Source of the DNA: Allosalinactinospora lopnorensis
GTDB lineage: Bacteria > Actinomycetota > Actinomycetes > Streptosporangiales > Streptosporangiaceae
DNA length: 64,000 bases
Direction of reading: 5' to 3'
NCBI RefSeq assembly: GCF_000981225.1
Contig: NZ_LAJC01000004.1
Location: forward strand, 1-64,000
Part shown: positions 1 to 7,780 of the stretch, piece by piece
Layout of the letters: each line of letters opens with the position of its first letter
Numbering within the stretch: position 1 is the stretch's first letter
The notes under the pieces: generated by a model
Databases searched by the model: none
Seen by the model: only the letters and a program-made list of their open reading frames with translations
What the model was told of the DNA's origin: nothing
Program-made: the position numbers and the translations under genes

Positions 1-106
1 GTGACGGGAAGCGGGTGGGGATTGTCCCGAACCGGCCACTCGCGCATCCCGAAAGTGTGGATCCTGGATCCATGGTGAAAGCGTGACCCGATAGGCTCCC
101 CGCACT

Positions 107-928
107 ATGATGCGCCCTCTCTCACACAGCGCCCTGGGGCTGACCGTCGTGTTCGCGATGACCGCATGCCAAGGTAATGATCCGCAGGAGCAGGAGGAAG
201 CCGCGCCTTCTCCGGTGCCGGTGGCCGAGTTGGAGACGGTCTCGCTGCCCGGCTCTCCGAAGGAACTCGCCGACCGGGTCACCGAGCGGATGCAGGAGGC
301 ACTGTCGGTCGAGGTGGAGATCAGCGTCGAGCCGGAAGGGGACGAGGAGACCGGTTCACTGGAGGACGTCAGCATGACCCTGCTCCTCACCGATCCCCCG
401 GCCGCGCAGATGACGGTCGTGGACCATGAGGAAGACAGGCCGAGCACCGCCCACATCGTCGTCGAAGACGAGGTCATGTACGCCAAGCTCGAGGAGGAGC
501 CGATCCTGGGGGACAAGGAGTGGATGCGGATCTCCCAGGAGAAGATCGACCAGGCCGAGGAGGAGAGCGGGCCGTTCGCCGAGATCTTCCAGGTCATGCT
601 CAAGGAGACCAACAACTTTTTGGCCGAGGCCTCCGGTGAGTCGAGTCTCGATGTGGTCCGCCTGGGCGAACTGGACGCAGAACCCGAGACCGAGGACTCC
701 GACGACGGCGAGCTCACCCGCTACAAGGGAACGACCTCCACCCATGACCTGGCCGACGCCGAGCACGAGGAGTTCGAGCAGGTGGCCGAGCAAGGGCTGG
801 ACGAGGTCATCTGGGAGATCGCCGTCACCGACAAGGCCCTGCCCAGCGAGTTCACCGTGCAGCTCCTCACCCCTGACGGCGAGCGCGCCGAGAGTACCGT
901 CCGCTACAGCGACTGGGGACCGACGTGA
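107..928 (+). CDS. secreted lipoprotein, LppX/LprAFG-like
   Basis: A 273-residue exported lipoprotein. The N-terminus has a short charged stretch, a hydrophobic core (residues about 9-19) and a lipobox ending MTAC at Cys21, so it should be lipid-anchored on the outer face of the membrane. The mature part is very acidic, beginning with a Glu/Gln-rich linker. The spacing of the hydrophobic strands (MTLLLTDPPAAQMTVV, then a VVEDEVMYAKL segment) resembles actinobacterial LppX/LprAFG-type lipoproteins, but I see no catalytic motif. ATG at 107 is directly followed by a second ATG at 110; no clear Shine-Dalgarno precedes either. The ISL3 element begins about 400 bp downstream. Export and lipidation are well supported; the ligand is unknown. 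Confidence 0.75.
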   Translation: MMRPLSHSALGLTVVFAMTACQGNDPQEQEEAAPSPVPVAELETVSLPGSPKELADRVTERMQEALSVEVEISVEPEGDEETGSLEDVSMTLLLTDPPAAQMTVVDHEEDRPSTAHIVVEDEVMYAKLEEEPILGDKEWMRISQEKIDQAEEESGPFAEIFQVMLKETNNFLAEASGESSLDVVRLGELDAEPETEDSDDGELTRYKGTTSTHDLADAEHEEFEQVAEQGLDEVIWEIAVTDKALPSEFTVQLLTPDGERAESTVRYSDWGPT

Positions 929-1344
929 AGATCACCAAACCCCCCGAAGACAACACGGGAACACTGCAGGAGAGCCTCGAATACTGAGCGCACCCCCTGA
1001 GGACCGTCCGCGCCGTCCGCTCCTGACGACCACGCATCCGGCCAGACACGGACGGCCTTACCCTGTTTCCGTTCCCAACGTTCCGCCCGCAGGCGATCCC
1101 CGCTCCGGAAAGGCTGGCCGACCTCGTCCAGCCGCTTGATGGGCTCCAGAGGACGAGCCTCTGCTTATCGCGTTCCCGAGTCCGGCGTTCAACGGCAGTA
1201 CGGTCTTGTCGGTGCGGACGTGGAGCTGCGATTCCGGTGTGGAGCGATCAGTCGGGCTTGGTCCGGTGGCTTCCCCTGTTCTAAGCCAGCACGGATTGGC
1301 GTTCGTGGTGTCCCGGCCCCAGTCCAACCGCTGTCGGCGACGCG
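929..1344. other. intergenic stretch, no gene seen
   Basis: The spacer lies between the lipoprotein stop and the left inverted repeat of the ISL3 element. Open frames exist on both strands, but none has actinomycete codon pattern, a ribosome-binding site or recognisable sequence. I see no supported feature. Confidence 0.4.
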
Positions 1345-3062
1345 CCAATACTGGCTCTGGCACGGATTCGGTGAATCGCCTGCGGACGCCCGTCTGATCC
1401 CGCGATGATGCGCGGTGTCGCTCTCCTCCCTCCTCACCCTGCTCTTCCCGCACCTGGCCGACCTGCGGATCGATGACGTGTACCGGACCGGCTCAACGGT
1501 GCGGATCGCGGCGGCCACCCGAGGGGAAGACGCCGCCTGCCCGGTCTGCGCGACCCGGTCGAGACGCGTCCACAGCCGCTATGTGCGCCGCCTCGCCGAC
1601 ACCCCTGTCTCCGGTCAGGAAGTGATGATCCATCTGGGAGTCCGCCGGCTCTTCTGCGACGAACCCGCCTGCGAACGTCGGATCTTCGCAGAACAGGTGC
1701 CCGGTCTGACCGTGCCTCACGCCCGTCGCAGCCGGGGCCTTAGCGACGTGCTCGCCGGGATCGGCATGGCGCTGGGCGGGCGCGCTGGAGCACGCCTGGC
1801 AGCGCGCTTAGCCGCGGCCGTGAGCCGGATGACGCTGCTGCGCCAGGTGCGCGCCGAACGCGAGCCCGAGGTGTCCGTCCCCCGCATGTTGGGTGTCGAT
1901 GACTTCGCCCTGCACAAAGGCCACGTCTACGGGACCCTGCTGGTCGATGCCCAGACCCGGCGACCGGTGGAGCTGCTGCCGGAACGCTCGGCCCAGGCCC
2001 TCAAGAAGTGGCTCATCCAGCATCCCGGGGTGGAGGTCGTCTGCCGCGATCGGGCCGGCTGCTATGCCGACGGCATCGCCCAGGGTGCGCCGGGTGCGGT
2101 GCAGGTCGCCGACTGGTTCCACCTGTGGCAGAACCTTGCCGCGGCCGTGGAGCGCGCCGTTGCCCGCCATCGCCGCGAGTTCCCCCGCACCACGTCCGAG
2201 CCGACACCGACCGCACCGCCGGCTGAGTCGCCCCCGGCCGAGTCTCCCGGAATCAGGCAGGGGCCGCTGGCCGAGCGCACCCGCCGGCGCCACCGGCAAA
2301 TCCATGACCTGCTGGCTCGGGGCCGCACCATCATGGAGATAGTCGGCGAACTCGGCCTCGCGCGCAACACCGTGCGCCGCTTCGCCCGCGCCGCCGCAGC
2401 CGAGGAGCTGCTGGCCCGCGACGGCACCGGCAAGCGCCCCCGCAGGCTGCAACGCTATGACTCCTTCCCGCGCGAACGCTTCGCCCACGGGTGCACCAAC
2501 GCCGCCGTGCTCTGGGGAGAACTCCAGCAGCAGGGCTATGGGGGCAGCTATGCGAGCGTGCGCGACTACATCCGCCCCTGGCGCTCTGGCGTCGCACCGC
2601 CGCCGGCGCCGCAGCAGCCGCCCACCGTCCGCCAGGTCACCGCGTGGTTCCTGAGCCACCCCAACCACCTCGAACAGGAGCAGCAACTCCAACTCAAAGC
2701 GGTACTCGGCGCTTGTCCCGAACTGGCTAGCCTCAGCGAGCGTGTTCAGGGCTTCGCTCGCATGATGGCCGAGCGGCAGGGCCACCGGTTGGAAGAGTGG
2801 ACGAAGGCGACCCGGGGCGAGCGGATCCCCGAACTCGACTCCTTCGTCCGCGGCGTGGGCCGTGGACTGGGACGCCGTCGTGGCCGGGCTGACACTACCG
2901 CACAGCTCCGGCGTGGTCGAAGGCCACGTCAACCGGCTCAAGATGCTGAAGCGGCAGATGTACGGGCGCGCCAAGCCCGACCTGCTGCGCAAGCGCGTGT
3001 TACTCGCCGCCTGATCGGAGAAGAGCAAGACTTCATCGAATCCGTACCAGAGCCCACATTGG
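1345..3062 (+). mobile_element. ISL3-family insertion sequence
   Basis: A 1.7-kb element carrying an ISL3-type transposase. Imperfect terminal inverted repeats flank it: positions 1345-1375 read left to right match the reverse complement of 3032-3062 at 26 of 31 bases. The inner 23 bp, beginning GGCTCTGG, agree at 21 of 23. ISL3 elements normally duplicate 8 bp of target. The bases just outside these ends do not form an obvious 8-bp duplication, so the exact ends may differ by a few bases, or the copy is old or rearranged. Confidence 0.8.
1415..3014 (+). pseudogene. ISL3-family transposase (frameshifted near its 3' end)
   Basis: This is a DDE transposase of the ISL3 family. It has an N-terminal zinc-finger pair (CPVC at residues 42-45, CDEPAC at 81-86), catalytic Asp162 (LGVDDFALHKG) and Asp212 (VVCRDRAG), and an internal helix-turn-helix around LARGRTIMEIVGELGLARNT. 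One extra G at about 2864-2865 shifts the frame. Removing it restores GVGRDWDAVVAGLT and then the conserved SSGVVEGHVNRLKMLKRQMY segment carrying the catalytic Glu, ending at the TGA at 3012-3014. As written, the protein loses that Glu and runs on to 3073. Start GTG at 1415. Either the copy is dead or the base is a consensus error; other genes here show similar lesions. Confidence 0.85.
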
Positions 3063-3610
3063 AACGACGTTGACAACCGCGCCTGGCCAGATCGCCCAGA
3101 ACGGGTTGGTGGGCTTTCGCCCACACCTCGAGCTTCGCTCCAGAACTGGAACCGGCGCGACGCCCGCCGAGGGTTTGGACCTGCTCTGGGAGGGACCGTG
3201 CGTCTACGGGCCTGTCCAGAGTCCTTGCGGCCTGAACGAATTGCGTCCCTGGAATCAGCGGCCGAGACAGCACAGCACCGGCTGGCAACCCCTCGCCCCG
3301 GAGGAATTCGCGTTGATTCGCCCCCTCTGAGACTGCTGGCCCTCTTCACGTGGAAACATCGCAACATTCGCGCCGCGCGGCTAACTCGAGCCGAACGAAA
3401 CCGCTATAGCTCTGGGAAGCACCCGCATCTCGCGGCTATGGCCCGTAGAGCACTTCCTCGTTTCCCTTGGGCCCTCCGCCTTTTACTTGGGCCCTAGGGC
3501 CCAAATTTCGACCCAAAATTGGAGTCCGTCGATACAAGATCGTTCTGCGCGCGTAAAATGTCCCCCGAACCGCCTAGAAGTTAGAATCGCAGCCTTAGGA
3601 GGCCTGCGTA
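3063..3610. other. intergenic region upstream of the MinD-like gene
   Basis: About 550 bp without a credible gene. The right half (from about 3360) is less GC-rich than its surroundings and contains the TTGGGCCCT repeat cluster listed separately. The gene at 3611 is preceded by AGGAGG at 3597-3602, eight bases before its GTG. The left half shows nothing I can name. Confidence 0.4.
3467..3504. promoter_or_regulatory. TTGGGCCCT repeat cluster, possible operator
   Basis: The 9-mer TTGGGCCCT occurs at 3467-3475 and 3487-3495. It is then followed directly by its inverse, giving a perfect 18-bp palindrome, TTGGGCCCTAGGGCCCAA, at 3487-3504. Related ACCCAAAATTGG sequence follows. It lies about 107 bp upstream of the MinD-like start. 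The arrangement suits a dimeric DNA-binding protein; a terminator is less likely because no U-tract follows. Confidence 0.45.
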
Positions 3611-4630
3611 GTGCCGCCCACTCAGCCTCTCCCCGAGCCACACGCTGAAGAGGGCCCCTCACCAGCAGGAGCAAAGCGCCACGGCTCCGCGGCCTCACCG
3701 AAGCTCTCCCCCGACCTAAGCTCCGACGCGCTGATTCACCGTGAGCACCCGGCGCCCCGCGGAGGATGGCGGCGGGCGGTGTTCACCGTGACCGGAGGTC
3801 TCATCAACCCTGGGGACTCCAAGACAGAACTCCGCCGCCGACGCCTCGAAGCCGCGATACGGAAAGCCTCGATTCCCGGTTATCACCACTCCATCGCCGT
3901 TCTTGGAGCACAGAGGAACGTCGGCGCGACCACCACCGCGCTCGGGCTCGGTGCGACCCTGGCAACACAACGCGGTGATCGGATCATCGCTGTCGACGCC
4001 GATCCAGGGGGCGCTCCGCTGAGCACTCGCCTCCCTGTCCAGACACCCGCGGAGCGCGCCCTGCGCGATCTCTTGGACGATCCGGAGAGCGTGCTCCGCT
4101 ACTCCGAGATAAGCCATTTCATCGCTCAGGACGCCTCGGGGTTGGACGTGCTGCCCTCTACCCCAGCTGACACCAACGGCGAGTTTCTGAGCGACGACTA
4201 CCACCGGATAGTCGACGCCGTACAACGGTTCTACTCTCTGCTTCTCGTCGACGGTGGCAGCGTCATAGAACGCCCGGCGGTGCCCGCGATCCTCGAGCGC
4301 TCCGACCAGCTCGTGCTCGTCGCCCACCCGTCACGTGAAGGCGCGAACCGCGCCGCGACCGCGCTCGAAGAGATCACAGAACTGGGGTACGGTGAGCTCG
4401 CGTCAGCCGCCTTGCTCATACTTGCGCGGACGCCCGGCGGCGGACGGACGGAACTCGACAGCCTGCAGGAACAACTTTCACAACGGTGCCACCAAACCTT
4501 TCGGGTTCCCAGGGACGCGCGCCTGGGGCCGGGGAATCTCATCGACCTCGACCGGCTGCGCACGCGTTCCCTTTTCGGCTATATGGAACTCGCCGCAGAG
4601 GTCACCGCGGGATTCAGCGATCGCAGGTAG
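3611..4630 (+). CDS. MinD/ParA-like ATPase, EspI type, with degenerate P-loop
   Basis: A 339-residue protein of the SIMIBI (MinD/ParA/EspI) fold. A variable, proline-rich N-terminus of about 50 residues leads to a basic patch (GGWRRAVFTVTGG, RRRRLEAAIRK) typical of actinobacterial EspI-like proteins. The nucleotide fold starts at residue 94. Its deviant Walker A reads GAQRNVGATTTA (residues 99-110) instead of KGGxGKTT, so both lysines are missing, whereas the switch-like VDADPGG is kept and LLLVDGG fills the Walker B position. EspI-type proteins are linked to type VII secretion, and ParA-type ones to partitioning; no such partner lies here. GTG at 3611 is set by AGGAGG at 3597. It may bind nucleotide weakly or act as a non-catalytic paralogue. 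Confidence 0.75.
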   Translation: MPPTQPLPEPHAEEGPSPAGAKRHGSAASPKLSPDLSSDALIHREHPAPRGGWRRAVFTVTGGLINPGDSKTELRRRRLEAAIRKASIPGYHHSIAVLGAQRNVGATTTALGLGATLATQRGDRIIAVDADPGGAPLSTRLPVQTPAERALRDLLDDPESVLRYSEISHFIAQDASGLDVLPSTPADTNGEFLSDDYHRIVDAVQRFYSLLLVDGGSVIERPAVPAILERSDQLVLVAHPSREGANRAATALEEITELGYGELASAALLILARTPGGGRTELDSLQEQLSQRCHQTFRVPRDARLGPGNLIDLDRLRTRSLFGYMELAAEVTAGFSDRR

Positions 4631-4745
4631 ACCGGAATCCCCGCCCTCTGGCCGGTGAGACGTGAACGCGGCCCCCGTCGGCCCCCGTCCGCAAGGGCGC
4701 GCAGAATGGGGGCGGCGCGTTCACGCCACCGCCGGTCCTGGCCCC

Positions 4746-5479
4746 TCAGCGGTCGACAACCACGACGGTGTTGGCGACCTTGTCGTTCAGCGACTGCCGA
4801 CTCGGCTGGTCCCACAGCGGCCACAGGCCGTTGAGGAGCGGGAAGAGGTGGATGAGCTGGCCGATGAAGGGGATCATGTTCCCCAGGGCAGTGGGTCCCC
4901 ACCACATCAGTCCGCGCACGACCGAGGTGTTCACGGACAGCCCGCCGTTGGGCTGGGGGGCTTCCGCGAGCGGCAGAACGCGCACGCCCATCGTCATCTT
5001 GCCGACGGTACGGCCGTAGTTGTGCAGCATGAAGGTCTCGTAGCCGACGAGCAGACCGAGCACCAGCAGGCCGGCGAACAGGTCCGCGCCGAAGTGGGTG
5101 CCCCCGCCGAGGACGACGGGCCCGGTGGCTCCGGTGACCATGGCGCTGAACACGATCATGTAGACGAGGAACACCGGGAGGATCACCACGAGCGAATCGA
5201 TGATGCGCGCCACCAGGCGCTGCCACCATTCGGCCAGCGGCTTCCCGTCCACCATTGGCGCGGGTTGGGGTGCCATCCGTGAGGCCGGCCGTACGGCTGC
5301 CCCTGGCCCCCCGGTGGCGGCGGTGGGGGTCCGTAGGGCTGGCCGTACGAATGGTCCCCGGGAGGCGGTTGGCCGTAGGGGTTCCGCGGAGTTCCGTGCG
5401 GCTGCTCGCCATAGGGCTGCTGGGGCGGGGGGAAGGGTCCGTCCTCGTTCGGGGGCTGGCCGGGCGGCGGATAGTTCAT
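4746..5479 (-). CDS. RDD-family membrane protein (frameshift between Pro-rich head and RDD domain)
   Basis: The RDD domain (KPLAEWWQRLVARIID, then hydrophobic segments and HNYGRTVGKMTMGVRV) is a multi-pass membrane module, in some family members linked to ion or proton transport. It is read from 5276 down to 4746. A Pro/Gln/Tyr/Gly-rich cytoplasmic head beginning MNYPPPGQPPNEDG starts at 5479 behind a GAGGTG ribosome-binding site, but in a different frame. Adding one base at the CC pair at 5277-5278 (GG on the coding strand) joins them as ...PYGRPHGMAPQPAPM, the usual layout of actinobacterial RDD proteins. As given, either the head is truncated or the RDD part starts alone at ATG 5276. It lies about 120 bp downstream of mgtE on the same strand. 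The substrate is unknown. Confidence 0.75.
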
Positions 5480-5596
5480 CAGTGTCTGCACCTCATGGGG
5501 ATCCGTGCCTTCGATACTCCATACCTTCGGTACCCCGCCCATTTCATCATGGCGGCTCCCCCGCCGCTGTGGCTTGCCGCGGGTCGGCCGCCTTCT

Positions 5597-6934
5597 TCAC
5601 CACAGGACGAGTTTCGCGATCTCGAAGTAGATGATCAGACCCGTCCCGTCGACCAGGGTCGCGATGAACGGGGACGAGACCACGGCCGGGTCGACACCGA
5701 GCCGCTGCAGGACAAGCGGCAGGATCGCGGACACCAGGGCCGCCCAGAGGACGATGGCGGCGATCGTCAGCACCACGACCAGAGCGACCTGCGGCCCCAC
5801 CCCCAGCGCCCAGGCGCGGACCATCGCCACCGCGGCCATCGTCAGCGCCACGAGGGCACCGGTGCTCACCTCCTTGCGGACGACGTGTCCTATATCGCGC
5901 AGTCCGACCTCGCCGATCGCGATCGCGCGCACGAGGGTCGTCGTGATCTGGGTTCCGGTGTTGCCGCCGGTACCGATGAGCAGCGGGATGAAGAAGGCCA
6001 GCGCGATAACGGCTTCGAGTTCGGCCTCGAAGTGGTTGAGCACGGTCCCGGTGTAGGCCGAGGCGACGAAGAGCACGAGCAGCCACAGGATCCGCTTCTT
6101 CCACAGGGTCCACGGCGAGGCGTGCAGGTAGGGCACCTCGAGTGGGGCCGAGCCTCCCTGCCGCTCGGCGTCCTCCGTCGCCTCCTCCTCGGCGATGTCG
6201 GCGACGCTGTCGGCCGGGATGACGCCGATGATCCGGCCTTCGTCGACAACGGGGAGCGCCGCGAGGCCGTGGTCGTTCAGCAGCCGCGCCGCCTCCTCGC
6301 GGTCCTCGCGCGACGAGACCGAGATGACGTCGGTCACCATCTGGTCGCCTACGGGCCTCTCCGACGGGCTGAGCACCAGCGCGCGGAACGGGACGACGCC
6401 GCGCAGCGTCCGATCCTCGCCGGTGACGAACAGGTAAGTGGTCGCGGCACCGCTTGCGGCGCTGCTCCGCACCTGGTCGATCGCCTCGCCCGCGGGAGTG
6501 TCCACCGGGAGGGACACGAACTCCGGTGTCATGTGCGCGCCCGCGTTGTCGGCCGGCCAGGACAGCACGGAGCGCAGCGCCGCTGAGGAGCCCCGGCCCA
6601 TACGGGCCAGCAGTTCGACCACGAGCGGGACCGGCATCTCGCGGAGGATTCCGGCCGCCCGGTCGGGGCGCATGACCTTCAGGACCTCGATCCCGCCGGC
6701 GATACCGAGCTGACCGAGGAGACCGGCCGCGGTGTGCCGGTCCACCGAGTCGGCGAGCCGCGCGGTTCCGTGCGGGCCGAGCAGCGCCGACAGCCGCGCC
6801 GCCCGGTCCGTGTCGAGCCGGGCGAGTTCCTCGGCGCGCTCCCGGGGGTCGGTGACGTCATGGAGCCAGCCCTCCACGGACCCGCCGTGCGGGGAGTCGA
6901 GGCGGATCCGCAAAGACGTCCGTACGTGCTGCAT
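5597..6934 (-). CDS. mgtE: magnesium transporter MgtE
   Basis: This is an MgtE-type Mg2+ channel in the cytoplasmic membrane. In order it has an N-terminal superhelical domain (repeats such as RAAGILREMP), a tandem CBS pair (about residues 130-250: VSLPVDTPAGEAIDQV and DVISVSSREDREEAARLL), a connecting helix, and five C-terminal membrane helices. The pore region has FFIPLLIGTGGNTGTQ, the conserved motif lining the ion path. Start: ATG at 6934 (MQHVRTSL) has AGGGAGA six bases upstream; an in-frame ATG at 6949 lacks such a site. Upstream on the same transcript lie an M-box riboswitch and a short leader ORF, so expression should fall when Mg2+ is plentiful. The CBS domains give a second, protein-level Mg2+ gate. 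Confidence 0.95.
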   Translation of the reverse strand: MQHVRTSLRIRLDSPHGGSVEGWLHDVTDPRERAEELARLDTDRAARLSALLGPHGTARLADSVDRHTAAGLLGQLGIAGGIEVLKVMRPDRAAGILREMPVPLVVELLARMGRGSSAALRSVLSWPADNAGAHMTPEFVSLPVDTPAGEAIDQVRSSAASGAATTYLFVTGEDRTLRGVVPFRALVLSPSERPVGDQMVTDVISVSSREDREEAARLLNDHGLAALPVVDEGRIIGVIPADSVADIAEEEATEDAERQGGSAPLEVPYLHASPWTLWKKRILWLLVLFVASAYTGTVLNHFEAELEAVIALAFFIPLLIGTGGNTGTQITTTLVRAIAIGEVGLRDIGHVVRKEVSTGALVALTMAAVAMVRAWALGVGPQVALVVVLTIAAIVLWAALVSAILPLVLQRLGVDPAVVSSPFIATLVDGTGLIIYFEIAKLVLW

Positions 6935-7066
6935 GGTTTCTCCCTGCATTGGGCAATGGCAAAGGAATTCCCGGCGCGGAAAGCCGACGCCATTGAAATA
7001 GGGCGCAAAAGTCCGCGCACCCGCGGAATAAAGGGAAAGGGATGGAAAACCGTGCGGCGGTCGGCC

Positions 7067-7141
7067 TCAGCGTGCGCTGTTCGGGCGCACCGGGGCGGCA
7101 TGCCACGCGGTCGGGGCAGGGCGACTTCGACCCGTACTCAT
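7067..7141 (-). CDS. 24-codon leader ORF between the M-box and mgtE
   Basis: A short frame starts at ATG 7141 behind a near-perfect Shine-Dalgarno (GAGGAGGTGAGGC before ATG), much stronger than that of mgtE itself. It encodes MSTGRSRPAPTAWHAAP followed by VRPNSAR, then TGA at 7067-7069. It has four prolines, at residues 8, 10, 17 and 20. It lies between the riboswitch and mgtE, with about 130 bases to the mgtE start. Proline-containing leader peptides (mgtL, mgtP) sense low Mg2+ through ribosome stalling in Salmonella; a similar role here is inference. It could also be only a ribosome-loading site. Confidence 0.5.
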   Translation of the reverse strand: MSTGRSRPAPTAWHAAPVRPNSAR

Positions 7142-7284
7142 GCCTCACCTCCTCGGCTCGCGCCCGGACCGGCCAGAGCGCTCCTTCGACCGCGGGCGGG
7201 TCGCCCGCGGCGGCGGCACGACGAACGGCGCGGCGGTGACGTGGACGGACACCTGAACGTAGGTCGGGTCCTGGTCCTCGGAAG

Positions 7285-7450
7285 AGGACACCTCCACGTC
7301 AGAGCTTTGACACTGCGCGACGTGATCCCTGATGGGAAGCCACTTGGGGTCACCCCTTAAGCCGGGGAGACCTGTCCTAGCCCGACGGAGTCTCTCGACA
7401 GCGGCGGACCAGTGGCCTGTATTCGCGCAGGAGCCTCACCGAACGAGGTG
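7285..7450 (-). ncRNA. M-box (ykoK) magnesium riboswitch of mgtE
   Basis: Read on the minus strand, this leader contains the M-box core blocks in order: CTCGTTCGGTGAGGCTCCT near 7446-7428, ACAGGCCACTG, GTCGAGAGACTCC, the GGGGTGACCCC region, and near its 3' end CAGTGTCAAAGCTCTGACG. These match the Mg2+-sensing ykoK/M-box class, which folds around several Mg2+ ions and lowers downstream expression when Mg2+ is high. A small hairpin (7274-7289) follows as possible expression platform; I see no strong U-tract terminator, so control may be at translation or by Rho. The target gene is mgtE. The boundaries are approximate. Confidence 0.85.
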
Positions 7451-7698
7451 CTGCCCTTCCATAATGGACAGATCGCGCCGATACGTCAAATTTCGGGACG
7501 CACCGGTAATTGAGATCACTCGAATTCTCCGGCTCCGCCCCTGATCGCGCGGCTATTTCCCGTACGGAACCGGCGCTTTCTTCCCGCTCTTCCGTTGCGG
7601 TGCGCACGGGCGCCGCGCACGATCGCGCCCGGAGTCTCCGCCGCCCGCGAGATGGCGGGGCCGTTCCGCGGCGTGCGATAAAGGCGCCGAACGAACGG
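7451..7698. other. spacer upstream of the M-box; probable mgtE promoter
   Basis: The region between the riboswitch and the terminator of the ABC importer operon. No credible gene. The mgtE promoter must lie here, near 7451-7550 on the minus strand, where the sequence is locally less GC-rich; I cannot fix a -10/-35 pair with confidence. Confidence 0.35.
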
Positions 7699-7738
7699 CG
7701 GCCGGGGCCCGCCGGAGAATTCCGGCGGGCCCCGGCCG
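7699..7738 (-). terminator. intrinsic terminator-like hairpin after the ABC importer operon
   Basis: Perfect 18-bp arms (7699-7716 and 7721-7738) with a GAAT loop, about 40 bases past the stop of the substrate-binding protein gene. It is very GC-rich with no long T-run, as is common in actinomycetes. Confidence 0.8.
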
Positions 7739-7780
7739 TACTGCTCGGGGTTCCCGGGGGACCGTCAGTGACGGGTCACC

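Noticed and set aside
1141-1345. Leftward frame left of the ISL3 element ending in SVPEPVLARR, similar to the right-end reading SVPEPTLERR
   Set aside because: The similarity comes only from the element's inverted repeats being read in mirror orientation; it is not a second transposase fragment.
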